From Solanum dulcamara (taxonomy: Eukaryota; Streptophyta; Magnoliopsida; Solanales; Solanaceae), in NCBI RefSeq assembly GCF_947179165.1, contig NC_077238.1:34720793-34784792 (forward strand): a DNA stretch of 64,000 bases. Direction: 5' to 3'. The translations under genes and the position numbers were made by a program. Of the stretch, positions 11,064 through 23,194 are shown piece after piece. The notes beneath the pieces are model-generated. The model did no database searches and was not told the origin of the DNA. It saw only the letters and a program-made list of their open reading frames with translations. Within the stretch, counting starts at the first letter, position 1; every line of letters starts with the position of its first letter.

Positions 11064-13530
11064 GTTGATAATTTGGGAATTCTTAGCCTCGTATAGTCCT
11101 TCTCAACTCCTTTTAAAACTTTAACTGGCACTCTACCTTTTGGGTTTCCTCTTCCCTTCTTTTTTCCAATCCTTAGGGTTGGCTACTGAATAATGCTGAA
11201 GTCCCTTCATATAATGGCTCTCATAGTCGTTCTGTGCCTTGTCTATCATTACCTGGTATAATTCTAAAGGTATTTGGCATATAAGTCCGCCACCTTTTGG
11301 TAACCCGTTAGTTCTGTTCTTCTTGGTTAAATCATGTCACAATTTTCCTTTCCTAGCTTGTAACACTTTAAATACGTTATCTCGTGTCATCCTTTACTTT
11401 TATGAGAATACGAGAAGGTGCTCAACTTAATTCGAGAAATACCTTAACGTTGTCTTGCTAGGTCTCATGTGTTACTTTGTCATTTTCCCCCTCATCCTAG
11501 AATCAGTATTGGGATAGACCTTTGGTCCAATCATGACCATACCTTACCTTGCCCTTGGTACTAATTTCATCCCGATAGTTTATCTTACCCTATCTTCGTA
11601 GATTTTGGTGGGGTATCCAAAATATCATAATTGCCTTGTCATTATTAACCCCCTATTCCTTTTATCATGTACTTACTCAATTAGCCTGATACTTATATAT
11701 ACATATCCATAGGTTGCACAACCATTCTAATGTATCTTGTAGGAGGTTGATGTAGTCTTTCCATTTCTTGGTTCATTCTACTATACACATCTCATTCACA
11801 TTGGGACTTGCTTGTCCCATCTTGCTATACTTCTTTCTTTTCCCTTATTCACTCTTTGCTCTTCTTGTCTCCTACCATAGGAGATTTTTTATTCCTTCTC
11901 CTTGGTTATTTATCTATTGCAACATTATTTGCAACCAACCCTATAGCCATGATGTTGGCTTTTAGTCTAGCATGATGTCATTATTCTTTGTAGTGTCTCT
12001 TGAGTCATTTGATATCCTTTCATCGTTATTCAGTTTCTTTTTATACGCCCCCACCTTCTAGTGTTATGTTATTCAATCGCTTGTTAGAAACTTCTTAACA
12101 CTGCCTTACATACCATTTTGGCTCCTATCCAATTATTGGTGACTTCCAGACCTTCCTAACTTGGTTCAACAAGGGATCTTATTGAAGCTTAAATATCCAT
12201 CGTAAATATGTTGCCACATCAATTGCCTCCACCTTACCCTTGCAATTTTCTCATTGGCTTCCCCCCTTTAGAGGATACTTATACTTTTATCTGCTTATAC
12301 CTTGCTCTATGTCTCTATGTCCAGTCTCAAATTTCTCTAATCTCCTTTCTCACTCCACTTGGTACTGCATCATGTCCCTGTCTTTCTGTATATTTTATAA
12401 CCTAGTTATCCATGTACGGAACCTTGGCTAAATTATGAAGCGATGAAAACCTTCCCATACATAGTGCGATACCTCATCTATTAATCTGTACTTGAGTAAT
12501 GGGACCCATGGAACAACTTGTCCAAGGACACATTCTACTTATCTTTATAGAAGGTTAATACACATTTATAGTTGTCCCACTTTTAACTAGGCAACACTCG
12601 TGTTCCAACGATGATTGTCCAAGGTGCTCTCGGAATACTAGTTTTATCCCAACCTATATCCTTTGTTTCTAGGTGTGAATGGAAGTTGCATCATTTATTC
12701 CTTAAGTTTGTCTTTTTTATCTCTTAAGGGTTTCATTATTTTCGGGGTGATGTTATGTACATGCATTATTCCTTTATACCTTATGCCCCTTGCCCTTAAT
12801 GTGTACCCACATAGGCTTTTAACTTAGTCAATGTATACCAAGTGCGCCTTACTAGTGATCCTACTTTATTCCCGTATCATTGTATCACACCCTTAAAGTC
12901 ATACTTACATATCCCCCTTTTAATTCATACTCATATTCAATTCATAACATCTCTTTGGGGTGCTTTTGTTAGCATTTCTTCCTCCAATTAGTTGGTGGGG
13001 AACTAATAAATTGTTATCATAAACCATTTTCCAACCATCATTGGAGGAAACTAGAATCTCTTAAACATCACAATACTTCTTAACCCTTGACCCACATGGT
13101 CTCCTTTGAGTTTATCCTCGAGTCATGAACAACTTATCTAATTACAACTAGGAGTTGGGGGCTTGGTACTTTTCAAGAGAAGTGAAACTAAGTCGTGGGA
13201 CATCTTATCGTTCAACCTGAGTCCCCTTTTCTTCCTACAGCACAAATACGGCTGGAGATACCATGGTCTGAACTTTACTACTTAAATAGGCTTTGTTTCT
13301 CTGAAATAAAATCTCCAAGTAAAAAGCCCCTTATCGATGACCTGAAGGGTACCTCTTACAGATTTAGTTAAACATAATAGGGGTACTTGGTATCAATTTC
13401 TAAGACATCTTAAGAATCTATGTTTCATTCCCTTTTCTTATTCTGGAAAAATTTCGGCAGAGTTTCCTCTATACCCTTACTTATCCCAAATCTATACGCA
13501 GAAAATACCAGCAATGCCTCATAGGGCCAA

Positions 13531-13565
13531 TATATATATATGTACATGAAGATATATGAGGAAAC
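13531..13565. other. Palindrome centre, 35-bp spacer
   Basis: An AT-rich 35-bp stretch (TATATATATATGTACATGAA at its left) separates the arms. The arms meet at ATAGGGCCAA (ending 13530) and TTGGCCTTAT (starting 13566). In intact relatives this point lies about 500 bp inside the primer site, so both 5' ends are missing here. Confidence 0.9.
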
Positions 13566-16034
13566 TTGGCCTTATGAGGCATTGTTGGTATTTCCTACGT
13601 ATAGATTTGGGATAAGTAAGGAGTATAGAGGAAACTCTGCCGAAATTTTTCCAGAATAAGAAAAGGGAATGAAACATAGATTCTTAAGATGTCTTAGAAA
13701 TTGACACCAAGTACCCCTATTATGTTTAACTAAAGCTGTAAGAGGTACCCTTCAGGTCATCGATAAGGGGCTTTTTACTTGGAGAATTTTATTTCAGAGA
13801 AACAAAGCCTATTTAAGTAGTAAAGTTCAGACCACGGTATCTCCAGCCGTATTTGTGCTGTAGGAAAAAAAGGGGTCTCAGGTTGAACGATAAGATGTCC
13901 CACGACTTAGTTTCACTTCTCTTGAAAAGTACCAAGCCCCCAACTCCTAGTTGTAATTAGATAAGTTGTTCATGACTCGAGGATAAACTCAAAGGAGACC
14001 ATGTGGGTCAAGGGTTAAGAAGTATTGTGATATTTAAGAGATTCTAGTTTCCTCCAATGATGGTTGGAAAATGGTTTATGATAACAATTTATTAGTTCCC
14101 CACCAACTAATTGGAGGAAGAAATGCTAACAAAAGCACCCCAAAGAGATGTTATGAATTAAATATGAGTATGAATTAAAAGGGGGATATGTAAGTATGAC
14201 TTTAAGGGTGTGATACAATAATACGGGGATAAAGTAGGATCGCTAGTAAGGCGCACTTGGTATACGTTGACTAAGTTAAAAGGCTATGTGGGTACACAGT
14301 AAGGGCAAGGGGCATAAGGTATAAAGGAATAATGCATGTACATAACATCACCCCGAAAATAATGAAACCCTTAAGAGATAAAAAAGACAAACTTAAGGAA
14401 TAAATGATGCAACTTCCATTCACACCAAGAAACAAAGGATATAGGTTGGGATAAAACTAGTATTCCGAGAGCACCTTGGACAATCATCGTTGGAACACGA
14501 GTGTTGCCTAGTTAAAAGTGGGACAACTATAAATGTGTATTAACCTTCTATAAAGATAAGTAGAATGTGTCCTTGGACAAGTTGTTCCATGGGTCCCATT
14601 ACTCAAGTACAGATTAATAGATGAGGTATCGCACTATGTATGGGAAGGTTTTCATCGCTTCATAATTTAGCCAAGGTTCCGTACATGGATAACTAGGTTA
14701 TAAAATATACAAAAAGAAAGGGACATGATGCAGTACCAAGTGGAGTGAGAAAGGAGATTAGAGAAATTTGAGACTGGACATAGAGACATAGAGCAAGGTA
14801 TAAGCAGATAAAAGTATAAGTATCCTCTAAAGGGGGGAAGCCAATGAGAAAATTGCAAGGGTAAGGTGGAGGCAATTGATGTGGCAACATATTTAGGATG
14901 GATATTTAAACTTCAATAAGATCCCTTGCTGAACCAAGTTAGGAAGGTCTGGAAGTCACCAATAATTGGATAGGAGCCAAAATGGTATGTAAGGCAGTGT
15001 TAAGAAGTTTCTAACAAGCGATTGAATAACATAACACTAGAAGGTGGGGGCGTATAAAAAGAAACTGAATAACGATGAAAGGATATCAAATGACTCAAGA
15101 GACACTACAAAGGATAATGACATCATGCTAGACTAAAAGCCAACATCATGGTTATAGGGTTGGTTGCAAATAATGTTGCAATAGATAAATAACCAAGGAG
15201 AAGGAATAAAAAATCTCCTATGGTAGGAGACAAGAAGAGCAAAGAGTGAATAAGGGAAAAGAAAGAAGTATAGCAAGATGGGACAAGCAAGTCCCAATGT
15301 GAATGAGATGTGTACAGTAGAATGAACCAAGAAATGGAAAGACTACATCAACCTCCTACAAGATACATCAGAATGGTTGTGCAACCTATGGATATGTATA
15401 TATAAGTATCAGGCTAATTGAATAAGTACATGATAAAAGGAATAGGGGCTTAATAATGACAAGGCAATTATGATATTTTGGATACCCCACCAAAATCTAC
15501 GAAGATAGGGTAAGCCAAACTATCGGGATGAAATTAGTACCAAGGGCAAGGTAAGGTATGGTCATGATTGGACCAAAGGTCTATCCCAATATTGATTCTA
15601 GGATGAGGGGGAAAATGACAAAGTAACACATGAGACCTAGCGAGACAACGTTAAGGTATTTCTCGAATTAAGTTGAGCACCTTCTCGTATTCTCATAAAA
15701 GTAAAGGATGACACGAGATAACGTATTTAAAGTGTTACAAGCTGGGAAAGGAAAATTGTGACATGATTTAACCAAGAAGAACAGAACTAACGGGTTACCA
15801 AAAGGTGGCGGACTTATATGCCAAATACCTTTAGAATTATACCAGGTAATGATAGACAAGGCACAGAACGACTATGAGAGCCATTATATGAAGGGACTTC
15901 AGCATTATTCGGTAGCCAACCCTAAGGATTGGAAAAAAGAAGGGAAGAGGAAACCCAAAAGGTAGAGTGCCAGTTAAAGTTTTGAAAGGAGTTGAGAAGG
16001 ACTATACAAGGCTAAGGATTCCCAAATTATCAAC

Positions 16035-16340
16035 GTCATTATGGACCTATTTTATACTCTGTGAGAGTAGGGTACTATACGAGTTATTGTGAGTAGGCTA
16101 ATGAATAAGCCCATTTTGTTTCAATCAAGACCACCTATGCAGCCAAAACTAGGTGAAGTTATAGGTCAAGGAGGTAGTACAGACCTATTTTATACGTCAT
16201 TATGGACCTATTTTATACTCTGTGAGTGTAGGGTACTATACGGGTTATTGTAAGTAGGCTAATGAATAAGCCCATTTTGTTTCAATCAAGACCACCTATG
16301 CAGCCGAAACTAGGTGAAGTTATAGATCAAGGAGGTAGTA
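16035..16340. repeat. Two-copy tandem duplication, right arm
   Basis: Mirror copy of 10758-11063: two units each containing the GACCACCTATGCAGCC motif about 160 bp apart. Confidence 0.85.
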
Positions 16341-16354
16341 AGACTCCATAAGGT

Positions 16355-17120
16355 TTCCCTAGTTATTATCTCTGATAGAGGGACTTCAATTATATTTAAC
16401 GTCTGGAGAACAGTCCAAGAAGAGATTAGGAGCACAAGTAGGTCTTAGTACCATATTTTCCCCTCGAGTTGCTAAACATACTGAGTGTACTATCAAACGC
16501 TAGAAGATATATTGCGAGCTTGTGTGGTTGTCTTTAAGAGTAACTGGGATGATCGTCTACCACTTGTTGAGTTTATCTACAAGAATGGCCACCATTCTAG
16601 TATCCAGATGACCCCTACAAGATGTTTTATGGTAGCGTGTGTAAGTCCCCCTATTGGGACAAAGACTAAAAGGCCCCGACATGATTGACCAAGTTGTTGA
16701 CAAGAAGCCTAGAGTTGGCAGAAGTGATATGCAGTTAATTGCCATCGATAGTTAGAGTTCAAATTGATGATTAGGTACTTATAACAGGGGCACCTAGAAA
16801 GGGAGTAATAAGACTCAGCAAGAAAGGAAACTTAGTCCAAAATACATTAAACCTTATCAAGTTGCTTGTAAGATGGATAAAGTTATCTATAAGTTGAACT
16901 TACCACCTGATTATGAAACTATACGTCCAGTACGTCTGATACGGATACTTCACAATGTACAAGTGATCCACCCATAGTATGTCCCATAGATGGTGTCTAC
17001 GAAATGGAATCCTGCGAGGACCAACCTATAACCATCTTGGATCGGAAAACTAGAAGGTTGCAAACTAGGACGTGAGTTCCGTATACACACTTGTTCCCTA
17101 TACACAAAGGTAATCTAAAC
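16355..17120 (+). pseudogene. Integrase remnant, right arm
   Basis: Plus-strand reading shows a decayed integrase 3' half. 16485-16688 is open and contains YYQTLEDILRACVVVFKSNW and DDRLPLVEFIYKNGHHSSIQ, which I recognise as the end of the Ty3/gypsy integrase core and following linker. Further on come LSPKYIKPYQVACKMDKVIY and LNLPPDYETIRPV in a separate frame. A 72-bp deletion near 17083 has removed the beginning of the chromodomain-like tail that the left arm keeps. It is not functional. Confidence 0.75.
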
Positions 17121-17158
17121 CCCTACGAGGTAAGTTAACATTCGATGACGAATGTTCT

Positions 17159-17172
17159 AAAGGGGGGAAGGA
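17159..17172 (+). promoter_or_regulatory. Polypurine tract, right-arm element
   Basis: AAAGGGGGGAAGGA directly precedes the TGTTACACCCC LTR start at 17173. Confidence 0.9.
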
Positions 17173-19113
17173 TGTTACACCCCACACTCCTGAGCTCGGA
17201 GTGTTTCTTAAGCTTCTTAGAAGTTATCAAGTGAGTCGGATAATCTACTACACTATCACACAACTCTAAGCAAAGAAGAATGCGATAACCTGTGAGAGGG
17301 AAGGTTTGAAATAGGGTCATGAGAAGTTGGAAGGAGTTGGAGGCCAAGTAACGAGTCATAGGAATCGATTTACCTACTTAAGTTACTAACTTGGAAGTCT
17401 TACATACCTAAGCTACTTGAGTACATACCAAGCTTACATAGCAAGGATTACATAGGTCTTTAAAGTAAGATGAGATTACGAACCCATGAAGAAGAAGTAA
17501 GCAAGTGATGCACCTACTTGGACTAAGTAGGTGATGCACCTACTTGACACATGGCAGCACGTGAGAAGTACATATGGCAGAATATGGGAGTGAGACATAT
17601 TAGCGAAAGGGGGAGACACATGGCAACAAGAGAAGGTGCCACGTGGTAGCCTAGGAAGGTGACATGTGGAAGCAAGTGACCCACTTACTTGGGGTCAAGT
17701 AGGTGACCCACTTACTTGGGGGTGGGACACACTAAGGACACGTGGCAGCCCCTAATTGGTTGCATGGTTACGTTGGTCCAATAAGGGTTGGAAACATGTC
17801 ATCCTATGGGAATGACACATGTCACCTCCTAAGGCAACATATATATATATGTATTGTGACTAAGGACCTCATTATCTATCCAAAACATTAGCCAAAGGAG
17901 AGGAAAAAACATAGAGAACAAAAAAGAAAGGCAGCCACGATTTGGAAGAATTAAGGCAAGTTCTTTAATTTTTCCTCCGTGAATTAATTATCTAAGGTGT
18001 TACTCGATCAGGTGGGAGTGTATATATGTATATTACGATGACTACGGAGTCATTTCTTCACTTTTACACTTGGAAAACTAAGAGAAAGTTGAGAGAAAAA
18101 CCTAGAGGGCCAAGGAGAGGGGCTATAGTTGTGCTCTCCAAAAGTTGAGCCTCCAACTTTCGTTCCGTGAATTAATTGTTTGAGGTAACCCATGGCTAAA
18201 TAAAAGTGTTTGATAACAAAAATTCACAATTTGGTACAGCGAAGAAGCGATACAAAATAGTCTACTAAAGTTTCAGCACGACAAAGAACTTTCGAGGCTA
18301 GTTTGGTGAGTTTTGGCAAATTTCAGGTAAGGTAAGACCTTTTCCTTCAATTTAGAAATTATGGTATTGTTATGAAGTGTTTTACACATTGTTTAAGTGG
18401 TTGTAAATATGAAAATTCTATAAATTGCTCGATGATTCGAAACAAACTAAATTGGAGTCGCTATAGTTAAATTGTAGTTGAAGCAAGGTGTTATGCTTGT
18501 GGTTTGCTTCTGGTTGCAGATACACAACCCCTCATTTCGTATAATTAAAGGTTTTGCAAAATAAAGACTAGAGACCCTATTTTGTTATCGTAATTTTTAG
18601 CAAGTTGTTTGGAGCTTATGTTGTGTAATGTTGCCATATTTTATTTGTATATGAGTTGTAGGTTATTTTTGGTTGGATGTAGTGATTTGGTATATAATTG
18701 GAAATTCGGATAGGGCCTGTTATAGGGGAGGTGCCGCCCGATTTTCATTATCTCCTTAACTAGTTAAAGAACTAGTCAACAAGACGAGCGAGGAAATGAG
18801 TCCTATGAATACCCGTGTGCAACTTAAGATGCTGAAGATTCAGGTAGGTTGATATTCGTATTACTTCCGTGTTGAATAGGTTCAAATGAGATGAGGCAAA
18901 CGTGATAAAGAGTAACTCGTAAGAGGTATGTGAAGCTTTCTCTTGGTATTTTTTTGCCATATGTACGTAAAGCTATCTTTCTTTCCTTTTGGCATGTCTT
19001 AGCCTTAGGTGAATTGTATGTGAAATGAGGGGATAATTTCAATCCCAGAACCCCAAGTATGCCTCATAATCCCTATCCACTGCTAGGTATTGAAACTCCT
19101 ATAAGAATTGAGT
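17173..19113 (+). mobile_element. Older family A 3' LTR, right arm, first part
   Basis: Starts TGTTACACCCCAC after the polypurine tract. It contains the hairpin motif (17525-17545), G-box-like CACGTG sites (such as near 17640 and 17740) and a TATA-rich stretch near 17840. It is split at 19113 by the solo LTR; 22838-23194 is the continuation. Confidence 0.88.
19109..19113. repeat. Target-site duplication TGAGT, left copy
   Basis: TGAGT immediately before the solo LTR; the identical pentamer follows it at 22833-22837. Confidence 0.92.
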
Positions 19114-22100
19114 TGTTACACCCCGTACTTTGGTACCTTGGAACGCTTCGTAAGCTTCCTAAGTTCTTGGAAGGCTCTTAAGGTTCTTAGAAGTCATCAT
19201 GTGAGCTGGATAATCTACGACACTATCAAACGACTCTAAGAAAAGGAGAATATGATACCTTATAGTAGAGAAGATTGGAAATAGAGTTATAAGAATCCGG
19301 AAGGAATTGGATGCCAAGTAATGAGTCGTAGGAGTCGATTTACCTACGTAAGCTACTAATTTAAAAGTCTTATACGGTTGGGTTGCTTAAGGACATACCA
19401 AGCTTACGTAGCATGGATTACATAGGCTTCTAAAATAAGACGAGATTATGAACCCACAAGGAAGGGAAAAAGACGACGCGTGGCAGCCAATGGAGGAGCA
19501 ATACGTGGCAGCACCTCAAGCAAGTAGGTGATGCACCTACTTAGGGTCAATTAGGTGATGCAGATGCTTGGGGGTGGACCCCACTGCCACGTGGCAGTCC
19601 CTAGTTAGCAGCATAATATGGTGGCCAATTATGGCTCAACACGTGTCACCCTAAGGCAAGTTTCTAATTTTCTCTCCGTGAATTAATTATATACGATGTT
19701 CCTCAAGTACGTGGAGGTGTATATATGTATATTACGATGCCTACGGAACCATATTTTCAGTTCTACACTTGGAAAACTAAGAGAAGCTTAAAGAGAAAAT
19801 GCTAGGGAACAGACCCATTTTTAATTAAACTTCTATTAGTAATACAAATATAACTCGTTGTGTAAGGCTTCGTTTCAAGTGATTCAAGATGTTTTGGAAA
19901 TATATTTCATAGATATATAACTTTCATTTAGACTCTAAAACCCAGTTCTGCTTTTCCCTTCTCGAAAAAGGGTGGTGAAGCATGGGGGAGCTGCTGCCCA
20001 AATTTCGTTTTAGAAATTCTACAAGGACTGCTGTTGGTATTTTGGGCATATCGTTTTGTAAAAAATTTTTGTAGGGTTAATTTGAAATTGTATGAGACCC
20101 TAAAACACATGTCTATAACGTTCATTGATGATACCAACTCTGTTTCCTTCAATGACCCCTTCGAAACTAAGCAACAATACAAGACAGTAGGCTGTCCAGA
20201 ATTCACGTTTTGATAGCTTTGGCAAGTTTTGGCCAATTTTGGGAAAGGTAAGGTCTTTCCTTTCAATTTGAAGTTTATGGTGTTTTTATATGATGTATTA
20301 CACCCCTTGTATTCTGCTAAAATTTTAAGAATGTCGTAGAAATGCTCGACGTTCGAAATAAACTAAATTGGAATCGCTACAGTTAAATTGTCGTCGAAGT
20401 GTAGTGTTGTTCATGTGAGTTGTTGCTGCAGGGGTGTAATGTATTGTTGCAGGGCCTAAATGCATTCTAAAAGGTATGTGGATGCTGCTGGTTGCAGCCA
20501 CACGACCCCTCGTTGCGTATAATGAAAGCCGTTACAAAATAAGGGCTAGACGCCCTATTGTGATGTCGTATTTTTGAATAAGTCATTTGGAGTTTATGTT
20601 GTATATTATTGGTGTGAATTGCTGAAGGTTGTTGTTGTTGGTTGACTGTAGGTATTAGGGACCTAATTGGAAATTTGGATAGAGCACATTATAGGGGAGG
20701 TGCTGCCCAATTTTCGTCGATGCCTTAGCAAATAACAGAACTAGTCAGGGAAACGACTAAGGAAATAGATTCCATTAATACTAAGGTGTAACCTAGGGTG
20801 CTGGAAAGTAAAAGGGGGTGATATTCATATTACTTTCATGTTGAATAGGTTCAAAGGATGGCGAGGCAAGCAGGATAAGGAATAATTCAGACAAGGTATG
20901 TGAAACTTTCTTTTGGCGCATTTTTGGAATAAGTATATAGAGCTATTCTTCTTTTCTTTTGGCATATCTTAGATGTAAGCTATAAATTATATGTATATGA
21001 CATTTGGTATTCAATCTATTCGTAAAGCCCTGAGTATGAGTCAAGACTCTCGTTTACTTCTTGATATTAGAACTCCTGCAATAACTGAGTCATTGCCTTT
21101 AAGTCTTCTATGTGATGAAAACTAGTACATGTAAAGCCTATCTCTTATTTCCTTTGGAATGGCTTAATTTTAAGTGAAATGATATATGATATAGATTTGG
21201 AAAAAATTCCAGTTATGAGCTCTGAGTATAATTCGTGACTTATAGTCACTTCTGACCATTAAAAGCCTAAAAGTAGTCAAACTATTATTCTCGAGCCTGC
21301 TATATAGTGAATAGTAAGTGGAGATACAAGCTCCTTTTCTTGAAGGCTCTAAAATGATCAATGTCTCTGATTGCATAACTGTGTCTCTGATTGCATAACC
21401 GTGTCTCTGATTGCATAAACTATGTTTCTGATTGCATAAGCTATGTAGCGTTGTCTTGATGCATGTCTATGATTCCTGATGCCCCAATTGATGTAAACCC
21501 TATGACATCTAAAGGGAACTTCAGATGAGTACCTTCCTGGTCTTCAGGTGACGGTTCACTTGAGTATTTCATTGAGTCTCAGAGGGTGACTTAGTTGCAT
21601 ATAGTTTCTCATTACTTTACTCGTGCATGCTGTAACCCTTCTTTCTTCGCGTCCCACGATGGGCCGGATATTATGTCGGGCACAACTTTACTACTTCTTT
21701 CACCGCGTTCCGGGCTGGATGTGTATAGTTCCTTGCGCGAGGAGACGATGCCTTATGTGAGGTGTAATATATGTTATATGTTATGACGAAACAATTATTC
21801 ACCGAGTCCCGGGCCGGCTGTAATATGATAGTATATGTGGCGAAAATAAGGAAGGAACACTGAGTCCCTCCTTAGAGGGCCGGGTACGGTATGTATATTA
21901 TGATGGTACGCTATAGACGTACACCACTCCATTCACTGAGTCCCTCACTAAAGGGGTCAGATACTTTATGTAGGCATGCATATGAGATTAGAGTAATATA
22001 TTTGCGACCCCGAGCCCCGTAGTAAACCGTATATAATACGACGACATACATGATAAGATTATACCATATACGATGATATGATACTGTATACGGTGATATG

Positions 22101-22832
22101 ATGAAATAAAATACATGATGATACGATGACATGTGAATATAAGAAAATGCTTATAACACCGAGTTTACTAGAGGGCCGGGCACAGCATATGATGATGTGT
22201 ATGATTTATGTGTCCTAAGGTGCAGGTACAGTAATTTGTTAAGTTGTTATACTTGTCCTCTGCATCCCTTTTTTAATTATGCCCTCAGTTACGATGTGTT
22301 ATGCTTTACATACTCAGTAGATATATCATACTGACCGCTCTTTTCTCGGGGGCTGCGTTTCATGCCCGTAGGTATAGATATTCATTCTGGAGATCCATCA
22401 GCTTAGGAGTTCCTCTCAGCTATGTCAGAAGTGCTTCACTATTCTGGAGCCTAATTTTTGATACTGGTCACTAAATGTATATATTTGTACAGTCAAGAGT
22501 ACGGTTGGGCCCTGTTCCACCATATGTTGCTGTTACTATTCCTAGAGGTCTGTAGACATATGTATGCGGGTTGTTTATGAGTTCGTTTCGATTATGCCTA
22601 TACGACATGTTGTGAATGTTTTTTTGTTACAGCAGCCTTGTCGGCTTGCATGCCCTTATGTGTTATGAGACGAGTGAAGGAGGCCATATGTACACGAATT
22701 TTTTTTAACTCATTGGGGTTTTGTGTGAGTAGTATCACCTTGTGCATGGTTCAATTTGACTACAACTGATAGGTGGGTATATGGGGGTCCTTATCGGACC
22801 CTAGTCACGGCCTACGTGGTTGGGTCGTGACA
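19114..22832 (+). mobile_element. Solo LTR of family A (3719 bp)
   Basis: Begins TGTTACACCCCG and ends GGGTCGTGACA, with perfect 5-bp duplications on both sides and no internal region. It is the same LTR type as B1 (4552-7910) and sits at the same nucleotide of the same older LTR in the mirrored arm. The leader and TATA region is missing: around 19651 CTAAGGCAAG joins sequences that in B1 are separated by about 150 bp lying between two CTAAGG-like repeats. It contains short tandem repeats at 21361-21441. Confidence 0.92.
21361..21441 (+). repeat. Short tandem repeat, about 4 units of 20-21 bp
   Basis: The unit is of the form GTGTCTCTGATTGCATAA plus 2-4 bases, four times in a row. Degenerate versions occur at the equivalent place in the E LTRs (about 46570-46650 and 53690-53770). 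Confidence 0.88.
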
Positions 22833-22837
22833 TGAGT
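22833..22837. repeat. Target-site duplication TGAGT, right copy
   Basis: Matches 19109-19113. Related LTRs without the insertion read GCTGAGTCATTGCC across this point. Confidence 0.92.
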
Positions 22838-23194
22838 ATTGCCTGGTAAGGCTTCTACATGTTAAAAAGTAGTGTGTGAAAGGCTATCTCTCCTTTCTCT
22901 TGTTACGTACTTGGTATGAAAATGGGATTATGATGAAATAATTGTTTACCGAGCCCTAGGATGGTTTAGGTATGAAATATGTATATGATGACTAGATGAA
23001 GGAAAGTACAAACTATAAAGAGCTTATTCTTTTTTTTTGGCTTGTCTTAGTTGTAAGTTAAGTATGATATGAGCTCCGGGGTAATTCCATTCTTAAGCAT
23101 CTCCCATTTACTTCTGAGTATTGAACTCCTATAGTAGTTAAACTACTTCCATAGAAACTTCTATATGTTAAAGAGGATACTCGAGATAACTACA
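22838..23194 (+). mobile_element. Older family A LTR, right arm, second part
   Basis: Continuation of the LTR split by the solo LTR: after ATTGCCTGGTAAGG the order of motifs follows other family A LTRs (for example 46290-46380), but with large deletions. It ends around 23194, where sequence of opposite orientation starts. Confidence 0.65.

Larger units (their letters stand above)
7911..13530 (-). repeat. Left arm of large inverted duplication
   Basis: Matches the reverse complement of 13566-19113 nearly base for base. Examples are 12208-12431 against 14667-14890, 11239-11430 against 15668-15859, and 9667-9891 against 17135-17359. The sum of paired coordinates is 27098 near the centre and 27026 farther out, because the right arm has a 72-bp deletion. 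Small substitutions and one-base indels are scattered along the arms, so this is not an exact sequencing fold-back. Confidence 0.95.
9854..13530 (-). mobile_element. Internal region of older family A element, left arm
   Basis: A 3.7-kb internal region without a 5' LTR: it ends at the palindrome centre instead of at a primer site. Its 3' end holds pol remnants (9900-10745). The stretch 11065-13530 has no coding sequence I recognise, but it is homologous to parts of the internal regions of the other A elements (for example 12490-13500 to 23200-24270). No 5S-like module is present. Confidence 0.85.
13566..17172 (+). mobile_element. Internal region of older family A element, right arm
   Basis: Plus-strand copy of the left-arm internal region. 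13566-16340 is non-coding as far as I can tell. 16355-17120 holds integrase remnants. It ends with a polypurine tract at 17159-17172 directly before the LTR. Confidence 0.85.
13566..19113 (+). repeat. Right arm of large inverted duplication
   Basis: Reverse complement of 7911-13530, 5548 bp long. Differences by eye are sparse, except for a 72-bp deletion near 17083. The arm ends at 19113 where the solo LTR is inserted; the older LTR resumes at 22838. Confidence 0.95.

Noticed and set aside
12208..12431. Conserved small open frames identical in the two palindrome arms (for example 12240-12431 and 14667-14858)
   Set aside because: Their identity is explained by the arms being recent copies. 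The frames are not kept in the homologous E, D or B1 internals.
7911..19113. Reading the inverted arms as terminal inverted repeats of a DNA transposon or foldback element
   Set aside because: The arms contain a polypurine tract, an LTR and integrase remnants in retrotransposon order, and no transposase or outer target duplication marks them as one unit.
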